NCBI GenBank assembly: GCA_022496185.1
Contig: WTXG01000081.1
Location: forward strand, 62,001-126,000
Length of the DNA: 64,000 nt
Direction: 5' to 3'
DNA from: Multifurca ochricompacta
Taxonomy: Eukaryota > Basidiomycota > Agaricomycetes > Russulales > Russulaceae
Made by a program: the position numbers and the translations under genes. Positions 48,316 to 59,358 of the stretch are shown here, piece by piece; position 1 is the stretch's first letter, and every line of letters begins with the position of its first letter. The notes beneath the pieces are model-generated. The model searched no databases. It saw only the letters and a list, made by a program, of their open reading frames with translations, and had not been told where the DNA came from.

Positions 48316-51300
48316 TTAATCATCCCTGGGCGCTTCTGGGTGCCGGGTATGGAACTCTGAGATAAGAACCGGGGCGAAGATATTCCCGGCTGGCTCCCAC
48401 GAACTGTCAGAGTCTGGGAATCCTTTCCACTTGACTAGGTAATGCATCTTGCGCCCTCGGCCTTTTCTCATTGAGTCTAGAATGCGCTCCACTTCCCATT
48501 CCGCTTCGCCGTCGATAAGGTCAGGCGGGGGTCTTGGGAAGTTCTCCCCATGAAGGGACGTCTCCTTGTATGGCGTCAGAAGCTTGGCGTGGAAGACAGG
48601 GTGAATCTTCCATTTGGGCGGCAATCGCAGTTCGTATGACACATCTGACAGCTTCCTTGTGACTTGGAAGGGTCCATGGCGTCGAGGCGCTAGTTTAGCG
48701 GTGGGGTGTGACGTGTGAATGTTTCTCCCCTCGAGCCAGACCCAGTCATTGGGTTGATAAGGTGTGAATGTGCTTGGCTGCGCAGCTAGGGCTTGCTGTG
48801 CCTTTGCTAGATTTTCATTGGCTGATTGTCGTAAATCTTCCCATTGGCGCATCCGTTGGGTTACCGAAGGGATGTTGGTGGGCTTATCCGTCCACGTGGT
48901 ACGCGGGGTCCAGCCCATGATAAGGGAGAAGGGGGTAGCCTTTGTCGTTCCGTTGGGCCATGAGTTGTGTGCAAACTCCGCAGTTGACAGCCATTCTGCC
49001 CAGTCATTTTGTCGTTCATTACACCAGAACCGAAGATACTGTTCCAACCATTGGTTCGTCCGTTCAGACTGTCCATCTGTCTGTGGATGGTAGGCCGTGG
49101 AGATGTTCTGTACAATGCCCAGTGTTTTACACAGGGCTCTGGCAAACGTGGATGTAAACCTGGTATCTCTGTCGGATATGATCTTTTTGGGGAGACCATA
49201 ATGTCGGTATACATGATCCAGGTACAGTCTTGCCACTCCTTCTGCTGTGATTGTCTCATTACAGGGTATGAACAGGGCTGCCTTGGAACAATCATGGTCG
49301 GTGATCGTAAGGATGGTATCAAAGCCCAGTGACTCAGGTAGTTTAACAATGAAGTCCATTGCAATGGTTTGGAAAGGGGTTGACGATATGGGGGTAATAG
49401 GTTGTATTGGCGGGACTTTTGGGTGTGTGTTCACTTTGTTTGCTTGACATGCGGCACATCCCTGCACGTAACTTTCAACGTCCTTTTTCATGTTGGGCCA
49501 CCAGTAGTCGCGTTTGGCAAGGGCATAGGTGTTGGCAATGCCTGGGTGGCCAGCAGAGGGAAGGTCGTGGTGAAAATGGATCACCCCCCTCTTAATGTTG
49601 TCGCCACCGGTGACAACGAGTCGATCCCCATCTTTCCACCAAAGGCCGTCTAGTTCCTTCAAATTGTGCGCATCGGCCCATGAGCGGCATAGTTCCTGGT
49701 TCATGTTCTGTGACACTTGTGCCCACAGGTCCATGTCATGGAGACTGACTACGGCGGTCTTCGCAAACGCTTCCTCAGGAAGAACAATAATGTCATTATT
49801 GTCATCCTCTCCGGTATGCATATCCGGTCTTTGTGACAACGCGTCTGCTCTCGCATTCTGACTTCCTGCGATATGTTTTAGGGTGAAATTGTACTCTTCG
49901 AGTTCCAAAACCTCTCACGCTACGCGTCGGCTGATTTTATGAGGTTCCTTCCAATACAACAAGTTGGAATGATCGGTGTAGATGATAGTCTGATGGGGAG
50001 TTCCTGCTAGGTAAGGCCTCCAGTGTCGTAAAGCCTTAACAATGGCTAGGAGCTCTCTATCCCAGATGTCATAATTTCGTTCTGCCGGCGAGAAAGTCTC
50101 AGAGTAATATGCCACTGGGTGGAGTGTTTGCGTGGCATCTCTTTGGTATAGTACTGCTCCATTCGCGAAGCGAGAGGCGTCTACTTCCAGTTCAAAGGGG
50201 CGACTCAGGTCGGGTTGAATGAGTACTGGCTCCGAGCCGACAATGTCTCTGATCTGCTCAAAAGCCTGCTGCTGCGCGGTCCCCCAATGCCATGGTATGT
50301 CCTTCTTTAAAAGATCATTTAATGGTCGTGCAACGCCGGAAAATCCCTTGACAAAACGTCGGTAGAAGTTACAGAATCCAATGAATGATCGGACGTCTTT
50401 GACACAGGTCGGTACAGGCCATTCTCGAATTCCTTGCACTTTGATGGGGTCCATGCGTACTTGTCCTCCCTCTAGAATGACTCCCAGGTATTCGACACTT
50501 CGTTGTTCAAAGGAGCACTTGGCTGGTTTAAGGTATAAGTCGTGTTCCTGTAGGATGTCTAGCACCTGGTGTACTCGTTGTCGGTGATGGTCTAGGTTGT
50601 CTGAGGTGGCTACAAGGATGTCGTCCATATAGACTATGACCTCACCAGTAAGAATAAGGTCGCGGAATATGTGGTTCATCATGGACTGAAACGTTGCCGG
50701 TGAATTTGTAAGGCCGAAGAACATGACATTCGGCTCGAACAACCCTTGATTCGTTTTGAACGCCGCTTTACATTGGTCACCTTCCTTGATCCTGACATTG
50801 TTGTAACCCCATCGCACATCCATTTTGGAAAAGAGGGATTTATCCCTCATGGTGTCGATGAGTTCAGAAATCAGTGGTAGGGGATAGGCATTCTTTACAG
50901 TGTACGCATTGATCTTTCGGTAATCCTGGACAGGTCGCAGTTTGCCATCCTTCTTTTTGATGAAGAAGAAGGGCAAGGCATACTGTGACCTAGATGGGCG
51001 AATGTATCCCTTGGCCAGATGTTCTTCCAGGAATTCCGTAAGTGCAGCTTGCTCAGACTGGGACAGAGGGTAGATTTTACAGTCTATGGCGGCCGGTGTA
51101 TCAGGGAGAAGGTCGATGGTGTGATCCCATGGTCGTTCTGGAGGAAAACGGTGTGACTCTTCCTCGGAGAATACCTTCCAATGCCGCTGGTAAACATCCG
51201 GCACTACCTCGTGATAGGTTTTCTCAGTCTGTCCCTGTACCGCCTTCTGGGCCAACTCCGATGCTTTGGTGACGTAACAGCAGCCGGGGTCTTCTTCTGT

Positions 51301-51795
51301 ACGCACAGCTTTTACTGCTGGATGTCGGATCGCATAATCATACCCTAGCGACGTAATGATTGTTGGGTACGAGTCTTTGTCCATAGTTGCGTCAGCCCAG
51401 TTTATCTTTGGTTCGAATGCTGCAAGCCATGGGTAACCCAAGATAAGGTCCTCATCTCCTAGGTCTGTGATCAGGAAGCGAATGGTCTTTGTCATTTCCC
51501 CAACCTGGACTTGTAGATCCGTGTAGTGGGTGATTTTGCCAGCGCGATTGGCCGTTCCATCAATATTCCAAATATTTTTTTCTTGGGGAAGTTCCAGCCT
51601 TCCCAGGCCCATTGTCTTAATCAGTCGTGGGTGAATGAAGTTGTCTGTGGCTCCAGAGTCCACTAATATATCTCGGTCGGCCATCCTCTGTGTAGTTTCA
51701 AAATGAACTGGTATTTTTAATGACTTGAATCGACTAGCATACACAGAGGTGACATGGAGTGCTCGTGCCCAGGCCGATGGGTTTGAGCCTAACAA
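48316..51795 (-). pseudogene. pol: Pol of element B, single TGA
   Basis: One continuous frame of about 1159 codons with protease (VDSGATDNF), RT (YMDDILVAT), RNase H (DASRFANGAVLY), integrase HHCC and D-D-E, and C-terminal chromodomain (WEVERILDSMRKGRGRK, YLVKWKGFP). A TGA at 49917-49915 within RNase H replaces the Arg of RVAREVLELE in copies A and C (CGA to TGA). The frame opens at 51795 in the -1 register relative to gag, at the TTTTTG run. This copy shows that the PR-to-RT join is a single frame, which identifies the deletions in A and C. Confidence 0.93.
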
Positions 51796-53303
51796 AAATC
51801 CTTCTTCGTAAACGCCTTCTCTACTAAGATGGCGCGTACTTCTTCGCTCTCCTTCATCATACTAGCCCATATATCCTGAGCCTTTTCTTCTTTTGATCGT
51901 TTGTCCACAGTGGGTGGGTTATTATGAACAGGAGCCTCGGCTGTGGTGGTTGCAGCCGCAGCGCGTACTCCCTTCTTTGGACAGTCCCAGGACATATGCC
52001 CTAGTGCTCTACAGCGGAAGCACCGCCCTTCTTTCATCAACGCTTGTCGTTCATCTTCTGTGAGCGCTGCCCAGGCTCGGGCACGATCTGCAGAGGTGTC
52101 CATGGCATTTGGATCTCTCTGGGTGTGCGGGGCAGGTTTCACTCCGAAAGCCGCTTTCCATTGGTCTCGCGTCTTTCCCTTTTTAGTATCAACTCCAAAG
52201 CGCGTTTGGAAGTCGAGGTAGTCTTGTTGCTGTCGTCGGGCGGCGTCGACCCAAGTGTCCCAGTCATGGGGGTGGTGGAACTGGATTATGTTCTTGACCA
52301 GGGGATTGGGCAACCCTTGTGAAAAGAGGTCCAACGTGGCCTCCTCATCTGTGTCATAGCCAGCCCTATTTGCGAGACTCCTGAATTTAGCGACGTATGC
52401 GTCCAATTCTCCTTTTTCCATCCTAAGGGACTTGAGTTCTCAGGCTGCCTTCTGCTTGGCCTGCCCATCCGTGAAGGCCTCCTTAAACCATTCCGCGATG
52501 GTCTCCCACAGACCTTCACTCGTGGTACGACGCCCACTCTCAACTTGTTCGTTCAGCCATTCCAGCTGTTCCATGGTCCAGTCGTCAACCGCATCCCCTC
52601 GAATCAGAGAGAGGAACAAATTGGCCCGTTGAAATGGGTTAACAATTTGTGGGACGTCGTGGTTGAAGTTCTTAAAGGTCGTGAACTCCAGCATGAATTT
52701 CTTGCTTTGTGAGCGGTCCCCAGTGAATGTCTGGGGGAGCACTCCTGATAATCGTCCGGATGGGGGAGGGATATTTGGTGGTGCCGCCACTGGGGCTGGT
52801 GGGGCGGGATCTGGCAGCTGAGCGGCGATGGTAGACATGTGTGGAAGGGATGGGGTGACGGTATCTGTGGATCGTATCGATATCTGGGGGGTTGTCAAAG
52901 CAGGGGCTCTGAACGTGACAACCTTATGTGCAACCGGAGACGTAGTCGCTGCTAATGCCGGTGCTTCCTCTTCGCTGGGTTCTTCTACGTACTCCTCTGG
53001 TTCGGAGTCCGTGACAATGGCTGGAGGGTTTTCTCTCCACGGGCCTAGTCCAAATTCAGGTGGGGCGGGTCCTGTGGTGACCCAAGAGTGTCGACTGTCC
53101 GAGTATCGGATACAATACCAGACTCTCTTTTCGTCGTCATATTCTACCGGTTGGTATCTTCCGTCGTGATAGACGTAGTATCCAAACTCGGATTCAAAAT
53201 CCTTCCAGGTGGCAGAGCCAAGTACTTGCTGTGAAAGATTATTCTCGTCTCTGCGTTCGATGAGTTCTTCCCGGAAGAGGGTCTGACTGCGGCTGGAAGC
53301 CAC
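51789..53303 (-). pseudogene. gag: Gag of element B, single TGA
   Basis: Starts MASSRSQTLFREEL at 53303, as in C and D. It shows capsid-like helices, zinc knuckle CFRCRALGHMSWDC and C-terminus KAFTKKDFC. A TGA at 52442-52440 interrupts AA(R)ELKSLRMEKGEL; C reads Arg (CGG) there, so CGA to TGA is the simplest change. Otherwise open for about 505 codons. It forms virus-like particles in related elements. Confidence 0.92.
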
Positions 53304-53309
53304 TGTGAG

Positions 53310-53322
53310 AGACTCGACTTGA
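53310..53322 (-). promoter_or_regulatory. Self-primer binding site of element B
   Basis: On the minus strand, TC then AAGTCGAGTCT directly after the LTR end (plus coordinates 53320-53310 for the 11-mer). It is exactly complementary to the LTR sequence AGACTCGACTT, which reads on the minus strand from 53555 to 53545. Confidence 0.75.
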
Positions 53323-53896
53323 TGTTACGTCTGGTGTGAGACGTCCTGCACGACTTGTGCGACAGCTTTGTACGTGTATTCAGATAAGAGGCCAATAGGG
53401 CTTCTTGGAGTTTAGATGGATGAGTCAAAGTCAAAGGGGCTGTTCCCTAGTGACAGTGTTAAGCGGGAAGTGCCAAAAGCACTGAGACAGTCGAGTCAAA
53501 GGTTTCAAGGGGAAGTCCAAAAGACAAACACCGATGTATTCAATAAGTCGAGTCTGAGGTCTACAGGGTAGCTACAGTGGACTTATATACGTAATTCAGT
53601 GAGCGTCTACGAGATAAGAACGCAGAGTCAAGTGGGCCCGAATATCCGAAAGCGGAGGGCGTAGAGCCTAGCTTCTGATAGGGTATTAAGTAAGTGTCCA
53701 GTCGTACGATAAGGAGATAAGTGATAACGAAGATAAGAGTAGGTAAACATAAACAAACAAGAAGGTCACGGGGAGGGACGAAGGGCATGTGACGGATCCC
53801 ATGATGGAGACGTGATCTGGTAGTGGAGTGTGGGCGGAAGAGAGGGGTCGTCGTTGGGCAAGAAAAAGAATACGGGCGAAGACGGGGTTCGTAACA
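53323..53896 (-). repeat. 5' LTR of element B (574 bp)
   Basis: TGTTACGTCTGG at 53323, TTCGTAACA ending at 53896; on the minus strand it carries TATATAA (53589-53583) and R start at 53555. Followed by the AAAAG duplication and the remainder of element C gag. Confidence 0.95.
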
Positions 53897-53987
53897 AAAA
53901 GGCTCAGGATATATGGGCCAACATGATGAAGGAAAGTGAAGAAGTGCGCGCCATACTAGTAGAGAAGGCGTTTGCAAAAAAGGATTT

Positions 53988-56900
53988 TTGTTAGGCTCAA
54001 ACCCATCGGCCTGGGCACGAGCACTCCATGTTACCTCTGTGTATGCTAGTCGATTCAAATCGTTAAAAATACCAGTCCATTTTGAAACTACACAGAGGAC
54101 GGCCGATAGAGATATTCTAGTGGACTCCGGAGCCACAGACAATTTTATTCACCCACGACTAATTAAAACGATGGGTCTGGGACGGCTGGCACTTCCCCAG
54201 GAGAAGAACATTTGGAACATTGACGGAACGGCCAACCGCGCTGGAAAAATCACTCATTATACGGATCTGAAGGTCCAGGTCGGAGAGACTATGAAGAACA
54301 TTTGTTTCCTGATTACGGATTTGGGAGACGAAGATCTTATCTTAGGGTATCCGTGGCTCGCCGCGTTCGAGCCCAAGATCAACTGGGCTGACGCGACAAT
54401 GGATAAAGAATCATATCCCACTATCATCACATCAATAGGCTATGACTATGCAGTCAGACATCCAATGATAAAAGCCACGGGCACGGGAGAGGAAGACCCA
54501 GGACGCTGTTACGCTACTAAAGCATCGGAGCTCGCCCAAAAGGCAGTACAGGGGCAGGCAGAGAAAACATACAGCGATATAGTGCCGAGTACCTACCATC
54601 GCATTGGAAGGTGTTTTCCGAGGAAGAATCCCAGCGTTTCCCACCTTCCAGACCATGGGACCACGCCATAGACTTACTCCCTGATACGCCAACCGCAATA
54701 GATTGCAAAATCTATCCGCTGTCCCAGTCTGAGCAGGTGGCATTGACGGAGTTCCTGGAAGAACATTTGGCAAAAGGATATATTCGCCCATCCAAGTCGC
54801 AGTACGCATCACCCTTCTTCTTCATCAAAAAGAAGGATGGCAAGCTGCGACCAGTCCAGGATTATCGGCGAATTAATACATACACCATGAAAAATGCCTA
54901 CCCCCTGCCGCTCATCTCCGAACTTATTGACACCATGAGGGATAAGTCCCTCTTCTCAAAGATGGACGTACGGTGGGGTTATAACAATGTAGGATCAGGG
55001 AAGGTGACCAGTGCAAAGCGGCGTTCAAGACAAATCAAGGATTGTTGAACCCAATGTTATGTTCTTCAGCCTCACGAACTCGCCGGCAACATTCCAGGCC
55101 ATGATGAACCACATCTTCCGTGATCTCATTCTCACAGGAGAAGTAGTGGTCTATATGGACAACATTCTAGTAGCCACCTCCGATGACCTGGACCACCACC
55201 GAAGTCGTGTACATCAGGTGTTGGATATACTGCATGAACATGACCTCTATCTCAAGCCTGCCAAATGCTCTTCGAACAGCGGAGCGTTGAGTACCTAGGG
55301 GTCATCCTGGAGGGAGGACAAGTACGCATGGATCCCATTAAGGTACAGGGAATCCGGGAGTGGCCCGTGCCGACCTGTGTCAAGGACGTCCAATCGTTCA
55401 TTGGATTCTGTAACTTTTACCGACGATTCGTCAAGGGGTTCTCAGGCATCGCACGACCGCTGAATGACCTGCTGAAAAAGGATGTACCATGGCATTGGGA
55501 TGCCGCACAGCAGCAGGCGTTTGAACAGATTAGGGCCCTCGTTGGCTCAGAGCCAGTACTTATCCAACCAGACCTAGGCCGCCCCTTTGAAATGGAAGTG
55601 GACGCCTCGCACTTTGCGAATGGGGCAGTATTATACCAGAGAGACGCCGCACAAGTACTCCACCCAGTGGCGTACTATTCCGAGACTTTCTCCCCGGCTG
55701 AGAGGAATTATGACATCTGGGATAGGGAGCTTCTAGCCATCGTCAAGGCGTTGCGACACTGGCGACCCTATTTGGCAGGCACCCCTCATAAGACCGTCAT
55801 CCACACTGATCATTCCAACCTCCTATACTGGAAGGAACCCCATAAGATCAGCCAGCGTGTAGCACGAGAAGTCTTGGAATTAGAAGAATATAACTTCACG
55901 ATGAAACACATTGCTGGGAGTCAGAATGCTAGAGCGGATGCATTATCGCGCAGACCAGACATGCATACAGGGGAAGACGACAATAACACATCACTGTCCT
56001 CCCAGAAGAAGTATTCGCCAAGACGGCCATCGTCAGTCTCCATGACATGGACCTTTGGGCACAAGTTTCCCAAAATATGAACCAAGACCTGTGTCGTTCA
56101 TGGGCTGACGCTCACAATTTAAAAGAAATCAGCGGCCTTTGGTGGAAAGATGGAGATCGACTCGTTGTCACCGGTGGTGACAACATTAAGAGGGGGGTGA
56201 TCCATTTTCATCACGACCTTCCCTCCGCTGGCCATCCAGGCATTGCCAACACTACGCCCTGGCCAAGAGAGACTATTGGTGGCCCAATATGAAGAAAGAC
56301 ATTGAGAGCTACGTACGAGGATGCGCATCATGTCAAGCAAACAAGGTGAACACGCACCCAAAAGTCCCACCAATGCTTCCCATTACTCCAAGTACATCGA
56401 CTCCTTTCCAGACCATCGCCATGGACTTCATTGTCAAGCTGCCCAAATCACAAGGCTTCGACACTATCCTTACAATCACAGACCATGATTGCTCCAAAGC
56501 GGCCCTCTTCATTCCCTGCAATGAAACTATCACAGCTGAAGGAGTGGCGAAACTATACCTGAACCACGTCTACCGTCACTACGGACTCCCTAAAAAGATC
56601 ATCTCTGACCGGGATACCCGTTTTACATCGGCATTTGCGAGAGCCTTATGTAAGATGCTGGACATCACGCAGAATATCTCGACAGCATACCACCCACAGA
56701 CAGACGGACAGTCTGAGTGGACGAACCAATGGTTGGAACAGTATCTCCAGTTTTGGTGCAACGGTAGACAAGACGATTGGGCAGAATGGCTGTCGACCAC
56801 AGAATTTGCTCACAATTCATGGCCCAATGGCACGACGAAATCCACCCCTTTCTCTCTTATCATGGGCTGGACTCCACGCACCACATGGACAGAGAAGCCT

Positions 56901-57463
56901 ATCAATGTCCCGTCAGTAACTGAACGGCTCGGCCAATGGGAAGAGCTGCGGCAATCAGCCAATGAGAATCTGGTAAAGGCGCAACAGCTTCTGGCAGCAC
57001 AGCCAAGCACATTCACACCTTATCAGACCAATGACTGGGTATGGCTTGAGGGTAGGAATATTCACACGTCACATCCCTCAGCCAAATTAGCGCCCCGACG
57101 TCACGGACCCTTCCAAATCACAAGGAAGCTGTCAGACGTCTCTTACGAATTGCAGTTGCCGCTGAAATGGAAGATCCATCCAGTCTTCCATGCCAAGCTT
57201 CTGACCCCTTACAAGGAAACCTCCATTCACGGAGAGAATTTCCCGAGACCCCCACCTGACCTTATCGACGGCGAAGAGGAATGGGAAGTGGAGCGCTTCT
57301 AGACTCCAAGCGACAAGGCCGAGGGCGCAAGTTGTATTACCTGATCAAGTGGAAAGGTTTCCCAAACTCTGACAACTCGTGGGAACCAGCCGGGGATATC
57401 TCTGCCCCGGACCTGATTGCGGAGTTCCATTTACGACATCCCCAAGCGCCCAAGAACAGTTAA
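53988..57463 (+). pseudogene. pol: Pol of element C with six one-base deletions
   Basis: It contains all pol domains (VDSGATDNFIH; YMDN in place of YMDD at the RT active site; DASHFANGAVLY; integrase HHCC and D-D-E; chromodomain), but in six frame segments. Comparison with A and B places single-base losses near 54600 (CGG to CG), 54992, 55270 (CTCC to CTC), 55990, 56263 and 57296. The RT motif YMDN (Asp to Asn; GAC to AAC, a G to A change) would itself abolish catalysis. The integrase QSER reads QSEW. Stop TAA at 57461-57463. Clearly non-functional unless some deletions are sequencing errors. Confidence 0.9.
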
Positions 57464-57532
57464 AAGAGGGGCCAATTCCAGACTTCCCCCCAGAACAACA
57501 CTTCACCAGCAACGTCCTAACCACACTCTAAC

Positions 57533-58738
57533 ATGTCTTCCTCTTTCGTCGCCGCCTCTGCCGCCATCAATGCCTTCACTGCCACCACTGTGGTCGTGGA
57601 AGCCTTCCCTTCTGCTCACCCCTCCTCTCGTCCCTCCTCCCCTATCGACTATGAGGCTGCGGAGGAACGCGTTAAGAACCAATCACCCAACCCAAATCAT
57701 GACTTTGAACACTGCGAGGAGCCACACCCCAACGATCTGGTGGGTATGGAGATGGACGACGACGTCCCCGAGTTCCCGTTTTTCGCCAACAATCCGAACT
57801 CGTCGATGTACTTCCCGCTCGAGATCACCATGGCGGATGGCACCAAGGAGATAGCTAAGTACATCTTCTATACCAATGGAGGGATGGATGTCGCAGGATG
57901 TATGAAGAAGAATGGTCCCGTTTATGGGGCCCCGGTTTATTTGGAAGAACGCTATACAGGACGACTGCATCACACCATGAGTGATGAGCAACTGGGGCAT
58001 CTAGCTGCTGAAGATTCCCGCGCCTTTGCAATCGACGAAGTACTGAACGACATGCATCTCCCGCGCCTCAAAGCCGAGGTAATGAGGCTGCGGAAGAACC
58101 TGACGCTGTGTACGACTCTCAATAAACAGTACAAAGAGCACGCGAAGATGATGACGAGGTTGACCAGTGGGATGTTCCAGGTTGAGCAGGAGCTGGTAGA
58201 GATTCGAAAGAGGTTGGAAACGGGGGATGCGTACCAGACCATCGCTGAAAGGTACACTGACACATATGCACGACCCCTCCCTCCACGATCGTTGGGGGCT
58301 GCACCAAGGCTGTTGCCCAATCGGTTCGAAATGCCGCGGATGCACGAGAACCCCCGCGGAGAAACATGCTGGCGGTGTGACAGTAAGTACCACATCAGCT
58401 GGAACTGTCCCCTCAACCGCAAGTGGTGTCGCCATTGCCGCAGTAACCTGCATTGGAGCCGGTTCTGTATTTTTCGCCGTGTAGGCGTTCCTCCGACAAT
58501 CATCAATCCATCCGGCTGGTGCGGCAAGTGCCTGCGTCACAACGCGGGGCATCGTGAGTTGGACTGCCCTATCCACGACCTCTGTCACTCGTGTGGACAG
58601 CGCGGCCCCTACGGCTTCCTTCGCGCACATAGGTGTCCCCAGGATGAGGACAAGGAAAACTACACCATGGACGATCGTAATGTAGCTGATGATTACCTGG
58701 ACTTGGTACAGGACGATGATGGTACGAGTCGTTTCTAG
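57533..58738 (+). CDS. Post-pol third frame: zinc-knuckle protein (element C)
   Basis: ATG at 57533 (MSSSFVAASAAINAF), 401 residues, TAG at 58736-58738, 31 nt before the 3' LTR. Residues 178-230 form a probable coiled coil (RLKAEVMRLRKNL...EIRKRLETGD). Cys/His clusters: 279-292 (CX2CX4HX4C), 299-312 (CX2CX4HX4C), 330-345 (CX2CX6HX4C), 351-368 (CX2CX11HXC). The frame is fully open although pol directly upstream has six deletions. No signal peptide or membrane helix, so it is not an envelope protein. Function unknown; RNA or DNA binding is the simplest guess. Confidence 0.82.
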   Translation: MSSSFVAASAAINAFTATTVVVEAFPSAHPSSRPSSPIDYEAAEERVKNQSPNPNHDFEHCEEPHPNDLVGMEMDDDVPEFPFFANNPNSSMYFPLEITMADGTKEIAKYIFYTNGGMDVAGCMKKNGPVYGAPVYLEERYTGRLHHTMSDEQLGHLAAEDSRAFAIDEVLNDMHLPRLKAEVMRLRKNLTLCTTLNKQYKEHAKMMTRLTSGMFQVEQELVEIRKRLETGDAYQTIAERYTDTYARPLPPRSLGAAPRLLPNRFEMPRMHENPRGETCWRCDSKYHISWNCPLNRKWCRHCRSNLHWSRFCIFRRVGVPPTIINPSGWCGKCLRHNAGHRELDCPIHDLCHSCGQRGPYGFLRAHRCPQDEDKENYTMDDRNVADDYLDLVQDDDGTSRF

Positions 58739-58769
58739 CTGGGTCAGCTAGAGCCAGAAGAGGGGGTGA

Positions 58770-59358
58770 TGTTACAACCCCTGCCTAGCAACCCGATTTT
58801 CTTCACGATCCCCAGCGATGACCCTACCCGTCCCCCTACTCTACATTTCCTGATCACGTCCCCTTCCTGGGACCCGTCACATGCTTTACTTCCTTCCCCG
58901 TGATTGACTTTGTCTCTGTTTGCCTCGCTTTGTCTATGACTGGCTTCTTTTCCCTTATCTCTTATCCCTTATCGTATGACCGGACACTTACTTAGTTCCC
59001 TATCAGAAGCTAGGCTTTACGCCCTTCGCTTTCGTATATTTGGGCCCACATGATTCCGTTCTCTTATCTCATAGACGCCCATCCAATTACGTATATAAGT
59101 TCGCTGTAACTACAATGTAGACCCCAGACTCGACTTATTGAATACATCGGTGCTTGTCTTCTGGACTTCCCCTTGAAACCTCTGATTCGATCGTCTCAGT
59201 GCTTTTGGCACTTTCCGCTCAACATTGTCACTCGGGAACAGCCCCATTGACTTTGACTCATCCCCTTATACTCCAAGAGGTCTTATTGATCTCTTATCTG
59301 AACGAACGAACGAAGCTGTCGCACAAGTCGTGTAGAACGTCTCACACCGGACGTAACA
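58770..59358 (+). repeat. 3' LTR of element C (589 bp)
   Basis: TGTTACAACC...GGACGTAACA, followed by the ACAAT duplication at 59359-59363. TATATAA at 59092-59098, R start 59126-59136. It differs from the 5' LTR only at CpG positions; at the fourth CpG-like site the two LTRs carry TG and CA respectively, as expected from deamination of opposite strands. Confidence 0.95.

Larger units (their letters stand above)
46434..53896 (-). mobile_element. Full-length Ty3/gypsy chromodomain retrotransposon B, nested in C
   Basis: Both LTRs are present (46434-47006 and 53323-53896), with primer site, gag, pol, third frame and polypurine tract between them; total 7463 bp. Flanked by AAAAG (46429-46433 and 53897-53901), which is single in the uninterrupted gag. 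There are no frameshifts; the only visible damage is two TGA codons, one in gag and one in pol, each at a former CGA. The LTRs differ at about five CpG sites and by one G. This is the youngest and most complete copy in the window. Confidence 0.96.
44407..59358 (+). mobile_element. Full-length Ty3/gypsy chromodomain retrotransposon C, split by nested element B
   Basis: 5' LTR 44407-44995, gag from 45015, pol to 57463, third frame 57533-58738, polypurine tract 58756-58769, 3' LTR 58770-59358. Both LTRs are 589 bp. Target duplication ACAAT occurs at 44402-44406 and 59359-59363. Without B and one copy of its duplication the element is 7484 bp. Gag carries one TGA and is interrupted by B; pol carries six one-base deletions; the third frame is intact. 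The element is defective for its own movement. Confidence 0.95.

Noticed and set aside
57533..58738. Possibility that the third gene is an envelope protein
   Set aside because: No signal peptide, no membrane helix, no fusion-like segment; Cys residues are in zinc-knuckle spacing.
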